This document shows positions 1 through 5,061 of a DNA stretch of 6,165 bases, in pieces (the stretch's first letter is position 1; each line of letters begins with the position of its first letter). Made by a program: the position numbers and the translations under genes. Source of the DNA: JBBRMQ01 sp038230775. GTDB taxonomy: Bacteria > Acidobacteriota > Thermoanaerobaculia > Gp7-AA8. A model generated the notes under the pieces. The model was given only the letters and a program-made list of their open reading frames with translations, had not been told where the DNA came from and did not search any database. The DNA lies in assembly GCA_038230775.1 (NCBI GenBank), contig JBBRMQ010000248.1, positions 1 through 6,165 of the forward strand, in the 5' to 3' direction.

Positions 1-14
1 CGGGTTTCCGTCAT
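1..14 (-). CDS. possible start of a further minus-strand gene (5' fragment)
   Basis: An ATG at 14-12 on the minus strand opens a frame reading Met-Thr-Glu-Thr into the left edge. It is preceded by a purine-rich GGGAAGAA stretch that could serve as a ribosome-binding site. It lies 19 nt after the VanZ stop codon and would continue the same minus-strand cluster. Only four codons are visible, so neither its reality nor its product can be judged; a chance ATG is quite possible. Confidence 0.25.
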
Positions 15-17
15 TTC

Positions 18-33
18 TTCCCAACGTCCCAAC
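18..33 (-). repeat. two-copy 8-bp tandem repeat (GTTGGGAC / GTTGGGAA)
   Basis: Read on the minus strand, the VanZ stop codon is followed at once by GTTGGGAC then GTTGGGAA. The repeat fills most of the gap before the ATG at 14. Two copies are little evidence alone, but the other downstream gap in this cluster (rodA to VanZ) is also built of short tandem repeats. Confidence 0.4.
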
Positions 34-567
34 TTAGTCGAACTCGAACCGCACCCGCTCGCGCAAATGGCCGAAGATCGCGCCGATCAGCGCGCCGGTC
101 GTATTCCAGATGATGTCGTTCACGTCGGCGACGCGCGACGGCAGGAAGTACTGGTAACCCTCGATGCAGCACGTGAGCGAGAAGCCGATGAGCATCGTGA
201 GGACATAGGTCTGCACCGTCGGGCGATCGGTGCTGTACAGCGCGATGAACATCAGGAATCCCCACGGCACGAAGAGAAGAATGTTCGCCACGATGGGCAC
301 GAACACGATCGCCAGCACGCGCGTGGAAACGGTGTGGTGCTCGAGGCGGTGCGCGATGTGGCGGATGTCTTCAAAGGGAATCGGGTCGACCTTCGAGTAG
401 CTTTTTCCCGATGCCCAGAGCGTCGCGGCGCAGATCGCGGCGGTGGCGACGAGCAGCAGCAGGATCGTGACCGGTCGCCCGATGACGATCGAAGTTTGAG
501 GACTGAGAATGGAGGAGTGAGGACTGAGGACTGAGGACTGAGGCGGCTCGGACTCGGTCGTTGTCAT
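34..567 (-). CDS. VanZ-like family membrane protein
   Basis: A 177-residue integral membrane protein, counted from the ATG at 567 (a GTG at 570 would add one residue). Hydrophobic segments lie near residues 34-53, 86-108, 120-136 and 153-166. VanZ-family hallmarks are visible: NILLFVPWGF around residue 96, EGYQ near 136-139, and an R-x-x-D-x-N-D-x-x-x-N-x-x-G pattern near 145-158. The founding member, VanZ, gives low-level teicoplanin resistance; most family members have no known role, so none is claimed here. The N-terminal 28 residues are odd: residues about 9-26 are encoded by a degenerate heptamer repeat and read as a Ser/Pro/Leu seven-residue cycle. No ATG, GTG or TTG lies between the repeat and the first membrane segment, so translation must start within or before it. 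The gene follows rodA after 39-42 nt made almost wholly of the same repeat, inverted. Confidence 0.85.
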   Translation of the reverse strand: MTTTESEPPQSSVLSPHSSILSPQTSIVIGRPVTILLLLVATAAICAATLWASGKSYSKVDPIPFEDIRHIAHRLEHHTVSTRVLAIVFVPIVANILLFVPWGFLMFIALYSTDRPTVQTYVLTMLIGFSLTCCIEGYQYFLPSRVADVNDIIWNTTGALIGAIFGHLRERVRFEFD

Positions 568-610
568 CACTCAGTCCTCAGTCCCCAGTCCTCAGTCCTC
601 AGTCCAGTCC
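500..610. repeat. inverted heptamer-repeat block (GGACTGA)n ... (TCAGTCC)n
   Basis: Positions 500-541 are six heptamer units in exact register: GGACTGA at 500, 521, 528 and 535, a one-mismatch unit at 514 and a decayed unit at 507. Positions 571-605 are five units of the reverse complement TCAGTCC (the third is CCAGTCC), plus a partial unit ending at 610. Arms 521-543 and 583-605 can pair over 23 bp with one mismatch (541/585), leaving a 39-nt loop that contains the VanZ start codon. The right block begins at the rodA stop codon. Short heptamer tandem repeats resemble in kind the STRR elements of filamentous cyanobacteria; the tract even includes CCCCAGT at 583-589. No shared origin is implied. 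Confidence 0.9.
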
Positions 611-1701
611 TAGACATTGACGAACTTGCGGAAGTCGACATTCAGAATCAGGCCGACGGCGATGAAGAACATCATCGTCTGCGAGCCGCCGTACGAGATC
701 AGCGGCAGCGGGATTCCCGTCACCGGCAGAATCCCGATCTGCATCGACACGTTGATGATGATGTGAAAGATGAAGAAGCAGATCAGCGACAGGACGAGAA
801 ATGTCCCGCCCCGGTCGCGCGAGGATTTCGCCACCACCAGCGATTCGACGATGAGGAAGAGGTACAAGGTCAGCACGACGAGCACGCCGACGAATCCCCA
901 CTCCTCGCCTAACACCGAGAAGATGAAGTCCGTGTGGCGCGCCGGCAGGTATTCGAGGTTGACCTGCGTCCCGCGCAGGAAACCCTTTCCGGTGACGCCA
1001 CCCGATCCCGTTGCGATCTTGGCCTGCAGGACCTGGTAGCCCGATCCCTGCGGATCGCGCGTGGGATCCATGAAGATCTTGATGCGCTCTTTCTGGAACG
1101 GCTTCAGGAAATGCCAGCCGATGGGCAGCGCGACCAGTCCGCAGACGATCGCGATCACCCAGAACTTCGGGCGGACGCCGCCGAAGAACATCGCCACCGC
1201 GACGAGCGGGAAAAAGCTGGCGGCCGAACCGAACGCCGGCTGGATTGCGATGAGGAGCACAGGCACGCCGATGATCGCCATGACGATCGCGAACGTCCGG
1301 AAGTTCAAATAGGCACGGTCGTTCGAGTCGAAGTACTTGGCGATCAGCAGCGCCGTGAAGATCTTCATGAACTCCGACGGCTGGAACTGAAACGATCCAA
1401 TGTGAATCCACGACTTCACGTTGCGTGTGAACCGGCCCCACACCAGCACGTAGACGAGGAGCGCGAGGCCGATGCCGTAGAGCACCGGCGAGATCTCCAT
1501 GAGCGCGTGATAGTCGACCATGACGAAGAGCAGCATCAGAGCGATGCCGATGAACGTCCAGACGACCTGCTTGTGAAACAGCGGCGCATCGGTGCTGGAA
1601 TGCGTCGCGCTGTAGACGAGCATGCAGCCGACCGACGCGATGAGGAGCGTGACGGTTAGAAGATTGACGTTGAGTCGGGAAAGCGTGCGCTCGATGGACA
1701 T
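610..1701 (-). CDS. rodA: RodA-type SEDS peptidoglycan polymerase
   Basis: A 363-residue polytopic inner-membrane protein of normal RodA length (E. coli RodA is about 370). SEDS proteins polymerise glycan strands from lipid II; RodA works with PBP2 in the elongasome for side-wall growth. Family motifs in order are QPSEFMK (residues 107-113), GSGGVTGKGFLRGTQ (232-246), LPARHTDFIFSVLGEEWGF (252-270) and PLPLISYGGS (331-340). Asp258 in TDFIF (codon 928-930) matches the catalytic Asp of the large periplasmic loop. The LPARHTDFIFSV block and isolated context favour RodA over FtsW or SpoVE. Oddity: the usual QPD motif reads QPAFGSA, with Ala156 (codon 1234-1236) in place of Asp. The ATG at 1701 lies 12 nt after the upstream TonB-like stop and no clear Shine-Dalgarno is seen, suggesting translational coupling. 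No mreBCD or PBP2 gene is in the window. Confidence 0.93.
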   Translation of the reverse strand: MSIERTLSRLNVNLLTVTLLIASVGCMLVYSATHSSTDAPLFHKQVVWTFIGIALMLLFVMVDYHALMEISPVLYGIGLALLVYVLVWGRFTRNVKSWIHIGSFQFQPSEFMKIFTALLIAKYFDSNDRAYLNFRTFAIVMAIIGVPVLLIAIQPAFGSAASFFPLVAVAMFFGGVRPKFWVIAIVCGLVALPIGWHFLKPFQKERIKIFMDPTRDPQGSGYQVLQAKIATGSGGVTGKGFLRGTQVNLEYLPARHTDFIFSVLGEEWGFVGVLVVLTLYLFLIVESLVVAKSSRDRGGTFLVLSLICFFIFHIIINVSMQIGILPVTGIPLPLISYGGSQTMMFFIAVGLILNVDFRKFVNV

Positions 1702-1713
1702 CGTGCGCGACGA

Positions 1714-2751
1714 TTATCGCGCGGGCGGTTCCTGGTTGTAGAAGAACATGCAGGTCACCCTCTCCGTCGGATTGGGAAAATCGCGCGGCAGGGGAGCCAG
1801 TGCCGACGACAACTCGATCGCTTTCTTCGCCGCGAAGTCGTATGGCGGTACGGTCGAGCTGCTGAGAATCGTCAGATCGGTGAGCGTCCCGTCGCGCTGA
1901 ATCGTGAAGCGGATGGTGACCACGCCCTTCATGCCGGTCTGAATCAGCTGCGGCATGTTGTTGTACCAGTTCACCCGGATCTTGCTGACCATCGAGGACG
2001 CGTACTCGCCCCAGTCGTACCACTGGCTCTCGAACGAGACGGGACCCGATTCGGCGAATCCCTTCTCGCCGCCGCCGTTGCCGAGGTCGATGCCCTGCTG
2101 ACCCGTGCCGAGGGAGGCGACCTTTCCGACTTCCTTGATGGCGTTGCGCCAGTCGACCGCGGCGCTGGCCTGCTGCGGGCGATAGCTGAAGGTTGGAGCA
2201 CTCGAGGCGCGATCCACGGGCTGGACCGGCTCCGTCTGCATCGGCTTGCTCGCGTCCCGGGCCTGCTGGGGTTGTGGAGCTTGCGGCGCCGGCTGCTGTG
2301 GAGCAGAAGTCCCCGCTTGAGCCGAATTGCCGCGCGGCGGCGTATAGAACCCGCCATCCCCCGGCCTCGTCGTGGGTGTCGGCCCGGTTGGCTTCGGCAT
2401 CGATGCCTTGCGGTTCGCGTCGGAATACGGTGCGTTGAGTGGCGCCGTATCCCTTTTTGGCCCCGGCGCTTCGGTAAATTGCTTGTTCTGGCGGATCAGC
2501 TCGACGTAATGCACCATCGGTGTCGGAACGTCGCCGTTCGAGACCGGGTGATAGTTCGCGATGATGTAGGCAATGAAGATCGCGTGAAATACGATCGAAA
2601 GCGCGACGGCGATCGAGGCTCCGTGGCCCGGCCGTTTTTCTTCGAAGACAAAGTCGAGCGATTCGTCGTCGACCGACGGCGCGACGGCGATCGAGAATCG
2701 ACTGCCTTGCCGTCTTTCATCGAAAACAAAGTCGAGCGGTTCGTTGTCCAA
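1714..2751 (-). CDS. TonB-family protein (C-terminal TonB/TolA-like domain)
   Basis: A 345-residue protein, taking the TTG at 2751 as start. Layout: cytoplasmic N-terminus, one membrane helix (about 44-67, ASIAVALSIVFHAIFIAYII), a Pro/Gln/Ser-rich periplasmic linker (about 75-195), and a C-terminal TonB-like fold (about 248-340) with KGVVTIRFTIQRDGTLTDLTI and the ELSSALAPLPRDFP block. Such proteins pass proton-motive energy from ExbB/ExbD to outer-membrane receptors; no exbBD or receptor is visible here, so the partner is unknown. Start choice: the frame stays open back to 3069, but that extension is antisense to a convincing gene and reads as Arg/Trp-rich sequence. TTG is the only usable start codon found between 2640 and the divergent gene, and its ribosome-binding site is weak. 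A 26-residue N-terminal duplication is present. It heads the rodA-VanZ cluster. Confidence 0.8.
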   Translation of the reverse strand: MDNEPLDFVFDERRQGSRFSIAVAPSVDDESLDFVFEEKRPGHGASIAVALSIVFHAIFIAYIIANYHPVSNGDVPTPMVHYVELIRQNKQFTEAPGPKRDTAPLNAPYSDANRKASMPKPTGPTPTTRPGDGGFYTPPRGNSAQAGTSAPQQPAPQAPQPQQARDASKPMQTEPVQPVDRASSAPTFSYRPQQASAAVDWRNAIKEVGKVASLGTGQQGIDLGNGGGEKGFAESGPVSFESQWYDWGEYASSMVSKIRVNWYNNMPQLIQTGMKGVVTIRFTIQRDGTLTDLTILSSSTVPPYDFAAKKAIELSSALAPLPRDFPNPTERVTCMFFYNQEPPAR

Positions 2752-2758
2752 GATTGAG
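2603..2758 (-). repeat. 78-bp tandem duplication at the start of the TonB-like gene
   Basis: Positions 2603-2680 and 2681-2758 are adjacent direct repeats, matching at 57 of 78 positions by hand count (56 of the first 70). In the protein this gives LDFVF at residues 6-10 and 32-36, and SIAVA at 20-24 and 46-50, both 26 residues apart. The copy nearer the gene body leads into the real membrane helix. The distal copy has a Pro soon after SIAVA and ends before becoming a helix. The duplication length is a multiple of three, so the frame is kept. Confidence 0.85.
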
Positions 2759-2820
2759 GGGTCCGTTGGTAGAAGTTTAGACCAGTGGGTTTTCTTCCAG
2801 GTTGCGGCTAGACTGAGGAT
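2752..2820. promoter_or_regulatory. divergent intergenic region, likely carrying both promoters
   Basis: This is the only gap between the minus-strand TonB-rodA-VanZ cluster and the plus-strand DUF4013 cluster, so promoters for both should lie here or in the flanking ends. Candidate -10 boxes are TAAACT on the minus strand (2779-2774) and TAGACT on the plus strand (2809-2814). The latter would put the start of transcription almost at the ATG at 2821. GAGG at 2815-2818 is a close-set ribosome-binding site for the plus gene. No convincing -35 boxes are visible, so the exact sites are uncertain. Confidence 0.35.
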
Positions 2821-3555
2821 ATGTCGTTGGTTGTGCCGGAGCCGCCGCCACCCCCGCCGCCTCCACCACCTCCCCCTCCGCCACCGCCGCGCTCGCCGAG
2901 CTTCGACATCGTGCGTCCGCTGGGGTTCGTCTTCGAGGACCCTCGCTGGGTTCCGAAGGTCCTGATGGGCGGAGTCTTCTCCCTGGCGTGCGTCATCCTC
3001 ATCGGCGTTTTCTTCATCTACGGATATCTCGCCCGACTGGTACGAAATGTGATCGCCGGTGTCGAGCATCCGCTGCCCGAATGGGAAGATCTTGGCGAAT
3101 TCTTCTCAGAAGGTTTACGGATATTTTTGGTGACGCTCGTCTACGCCCTCCCGGTGCTGATCATCTCGTTTGGCATCATCATCCCTGCGGCCATCATGGG
3201 CAGCGGTGATTCCGACGCCGTTCGACAGCTCGGCGGCGGAATGATGTCCTGCCTCATGTGTCTCATGATGCCGCTCGGCCTGGCGATGGCGCTCTGGATT
3301 CCGGCGGCTCTGTTGATGGTCATCGTGTCGAAGGACTTCAAGGCCGCGTTCGACTTCCGCCACATCTGGTCCTTCATCCGCGCCAACCTCGGCAACTACC
3401 TTCTGGCGTTTGTCGTGTGGCTGATTGCACGATTCGCGGCCGGGATCGTCGGCGTGGTGCTGCTGTGCATCGGCCTGCTGTTCACGTTGTTCTGGGCGAC
3501 GGTCGTGGGCGCGTACGCGTTCGCGCAGGTCTATCGGCAATCCACGGTCAAATGA
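2821..3555 (+). CDS. DUF4013 family membrane protein with N-terminal polyproline
   Basis: A 244-residue integral membrane protein of unknown function. After a short start, residues 8-23 are 16 prolines in a row. The DUF4013 body follows: a FVFEDPRWVPK segment (37-46), hydrophobic segments near 49-69, 101-127, 141-169 and 192-236, and the family-like patch GYLARLVRNVIAG...LPEWEDLGEFF (68-95). Membrane character and this patch, which normally sits on the cytoplasmic side, support the call. The ATG at 2821 has GAGG just upstream. Its last codon and stop overlap the next ATG as ATGA (3552-3555), so the DUF2085 gene is probably translationally coupled. Known members have no assigned reaction, and none is proposed. 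The polyproline stretch is expected to slow ribosomes unless EF-P acts. Confidence 0.85.
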   Translation: MSLVVPEPPPPPPPPPPPPPPPPRSPSFDIVRPLGFVFEDPRWVPKVLMGGVFSLACVILIGVFFIYGYLARLVRNVIAGVEHPLPEWEDLGEFFSEGLRIFLVTLVYALPVLIISFGIIIPAAIMGSGDSDAVRQLGGGMMSCLMCLMMPLGLAMALWIPAALLMVIVSKDFKAAFDFRHIWSFIRANLGNYLLAFVVWLIARFAAGIVGVVLLCIGLLFTLFWATVVGAYAFAQVYRQSTVK

Positions 3556-4124
3556 AACGCGATACCGCGATCCTCGGTGCCGTGCTCACGTTTTTCTCGG
3601 CATCGGTCCTCGGTGCCAGCGCGCTCTGCACCTGGGCGGTTGCGAACGGCGCGTCGCCGCGGTGGCGGCTTCTGTTCCGGGTGATGTGCCACGGCATTCC
3701 TGATCGATGCTTTCATTTCGCCGGCGTTCCCATGCCGATCTGCGCGCGGTGCACGGCGATCTACGCCGGGCTCACGCTGGGCGCCGCCATCTTCTGGATG
3801 CTGCCGGTGCTGAGTGAAATCGCCGCGCGCCGGCTGCTGTACTTCTCGGCGATTCCGATGGCGATCGACGGCCTCACGCAGCTCGTGCACCTTCGGGAAA
3901 GCACGAATCTGCTGCGTCTGGAAACCGGCCTTTTCGCGGGCGCTTGCTTCGCATTTTGGGCACTTACAGCCGTCGAAAAGCGTGTGTTAGACTGGAATTC
4001 AGTTAGGTCGCGAGAGGCTAATGGCGTTCCAGGGTTCGCTCAAAGAACTGCCGCTGCCGGACATCATTCAGCTAGTGAGTGTGTCGGGGAAGACGGGAAA
4101 ATTCACCCTCTCTCGCGAGGCTGA
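3552..4124 (+). CDS. DUF2085 family membrane protein
   Basis: A 190-residue predicted membrane protein of unknown function. The family's cysteine pattern is clear: CHGIPDRCF (Cys46 and Cys53), then CARC (Cys64 and Cys67) followed by IYAGLTLG. A later PMAIDGLTQ (102-110) and a RLETG turn (122-126) are also typical. The four cysteines could bind metal or form disulfides; that is inference. Hydrophobic segments lie near residues 8-30, 68-85, 96-110 and 126-140. The ATG overlaps the DUF4013 stop by four bases; a frame extending upstream of it is only a shadow of DUF4013. The recognisable domain ends near residue 140. The remaining 50 residues are not membrane-like, and the last 34 codons lie inside the next gene in another frame, so the stop position is suspect even though the gene is sound. 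Confidence 0.82.
   Translation: MKRDTAILGAVLTFFSASVLGASALCTWAVANGASPRWRLLFRVMCHGIPDRCFHFAGVPMPICARCTAIYAGLTLGAAIFWMLPVLSEIAARRLLYFSAIPMAIDGLTQLVHLRESTNLLRLETGLFAGACFAFWALTAVEKRVLDWNSVRSREANGVPGFAQRTAAAGHHSASECVGEDGKIHPLSRG
3963..3993 (+). promoter_or_regulatory. candidate extended -10 promoter for the DUF4388 gene
   Basis: TGTTAGACT at 3985-3993 fits an extended -10 (TG, one base, then TAGACT, four of six matches to TATAAT). CTTACA at 3963-3968 is a weak -35 at 19 bp spacing. Transcription would start near 4000, about 20 nt before the ATG at 4021. It lies inside the 3' end of the DUF2085 gene, so the DUF4388 gene may be transcribed both from this site and by read-through. Confidence 0.4.
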
Positions 4125-4839
4125 CCAGGGGTTCATTTACCTGAAGGCGGGACAGATGGTCCACGCCACGGTCGCCGATCTGGTCGGCGAGGAAGCAATC
4201 TACTCGCTCGCCATCTGGAACCAGGGCGAGTTCCAGTTCAACGCCGGCGAAGAGACCGATCGCCAGACGATCACCAAGTCGAACACCAACCTCCTGATGG
4301 AAGCGGCGCGCCGCCTCGACGAGTGGCGCGTGCTCTCGAAGAAGATCGCGTCCGTGGACCAGGTGCCGGAGCTTCAGAGCCGCGAGAACCGGCACGAGCA
4401 GATCACGCTCAATCCGCAGGAGTGGATGCTCATCACGCGGATCAACGGCCAGCGCACGATCTCGGACATCGGCAAGGCCCTCAACATCTCCTCGTTCGAA
4501 GTGGCCAAGATCCTCTACGGCATGATCACCTCCGAGCTCGTCACGCTAAAAAAAAAATCTAGCCAGCCCGCGGACGACGAAAACGGAGAACTGGTCGACC
4601 TAGCGGCGCGCATCCGCGGAGCCGCCGAGGAGTGCATCGGCAACGGCGCGCGCAAGACGATCGAGAAGTACTTCCTCCACGCCCTCGACGGCATCATGAG
4701 CGGCAACGGCGACCGCGCACTCAGCGAGATGATCGTGGAGTTCGAGAAGACCGCCTCACTGCTGCGCGGCGTCGCGGTCACCGAGCAGCTCCGCTCGCGG
4801 ATCAACGCGATTCGTGGGTCGATGTCGACGGCGCATTAG
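4021..4839 (+). CDS. DUF4388 (PatA N-terminal-like) protein with winged-helix-like middle
   Basis: A 272-residue soluble protein. Residues 1-105 match the DUF4388/PatA N-terminal type: FQGSLKELPLPDIIQLVSVS, then SGKTGKFTLS, a GFIYLKAGQMVHA strand-turn and a GEFQFNAGEE end. This domain is common in response-regulator-like and gliding or signalling proteins of Acidobacteriota, Myxococcota and cyanobacteria. Residues about 125-175 (QEWMLITRINGQRTISDIGKALNISSFEVAKILYGMI) look like a winged-helix fold. Residues 190-268 form a charged helical tail of unknown role. A regulatory or scaffold function is plausible but unproven. AGAGG lies only 3 nt before the ATG at 4021. The ATG start is supported because MAFQGSL is the usual beginning of such proteins. 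An A10 run joins the winged-helix part to the tail. Confidence 0.85.
   Translation: MAFQGSLKELPLPDIIQLVSVSGKTGKFTLSREADQGFIYLKAGQMVHATVADLVGEEAIYSLAIWNQGEFQFNAGEETDRQTITKSNTNLLMEAARRLDEWRVLSKKIASVDQVPELQSRENRHEQITLNPQEWMLITRINGQRTISDIGKALNISSFEVAKILYGMITSELVTLKKKSSQPADDENGELVDLAARIRGAAEECIGNGARKTIEKYFLHALDGIMSGNGDRALSEMIVEFEKTASLLRGVAVTEQLRSRINAIRGSMSTAH
4548..4557 (+). other. A10 homopolymer, candidate slippage site
   Basis: Ten consecutive A residues encode the end of Leu176 and Lys177-179 in an otherwise GC-rich gene. Reading one base back, or adding one A in the transcript, gives Lys-Lys-Lys-Ile and then TAG at 4560-4562, making a protein of 180 residues that lacks the C-terminal tail. 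Losing one A leads to TAG at 4601-4603. The run contains A-AAA-AAA, the shape of known -1 slippery sites. Confidence 0.55.
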
Positions 4840-4919
4840 AGTTCTTTAGCTCTTGCGAGAACGAAGCGTGCGTCGGCCGTCCGCCTAGTCATAAGCGCTG
4901 TTGGCGAGCAGGATGTGAA

Positions 4920-5023
4920 TGTCATCCCGAGCGTAGCGAGGGACCGGTGTGGGTAAGGGCGGTGCGCAGCACGAGCATCGAGCCGCCCGCCCACACCGGT
5001 CCCTCGCTACGCTCGGGATGACA
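4920..5023. repeat. 104-bp hairpin with 34-bp perfect arms between convergent genes
   Basis: Arms 4920-4953 and 4990-5023 are perfect reverse complements. Inside them GGGCGG (4957-4962) pairs with CCGCCC (4983-4988) after a small asymmetric bulge, leaving a loop of about 20 nt. The arm carries a CCCGAGCGTAGCGAGGGA core, a type of sequence I recognise as a frequent intergenic palindromic repeat in many GC-rich genomes. It lies between the DUF4388 and barrel genes, whose 3' ends face each other. No T-run follows on either strand, so it is not a standard intrinsic terminator, though it could still block transcription or RNA decay. It is probably a REP- or MITE-like element. The rest of 4840-5061 shows no gene or other signal. 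Confidence 0.9.
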
Positions 5024-5061
5024 CCTGGGAAGTCCTATCAGCGCGGTGCAACGTTTCTTTG

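Noticed and set aside
599..2023. 474-codon open frame on the minus strand
   Set aside because: It overlaps rodA and the TonB-like gene in another frame, is rich in Arg/His/Ala and shows no domain; a GC-rich shadow.
2641..2945. Shared FVF-acid-acid motif in the TonB-like N-terminus (LDFVFEEKR) and DUF4013 protein (LGFVFEDPR)
   Set aside because: The FVFEDP segment is normal for DUF4013 proteins, and the match is too short to show common origin or a shared partner.
2752..3069. Upstream extension of the TonB-like frame to an ATG at 3069
   Set aside because: It is antisense to the well-supported DUF4013 gene, and its Arg/Trp/Gly-rich stretch is just the complement of the proline codons.
3258..3551. 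Upstream extension of the DUF2085 frame
   Set aside because: It lies inside DUF4013 in another frame; the ATGA overlap at 3552 gives a natural start right before the family domain.
4842..4863. Small stem GTTCT/AGAAC just after the DUF4388 stop, as a terminator
   Set aside because: Only five base pairs and no T-run; too weak to call.
4632..5021. Plus-strand open frame across the end of DUF4388 and the hairpin
   Set aside because: It is out of frame with DUF4388 and runs through the palindrome; no start signal or recognisable protein.
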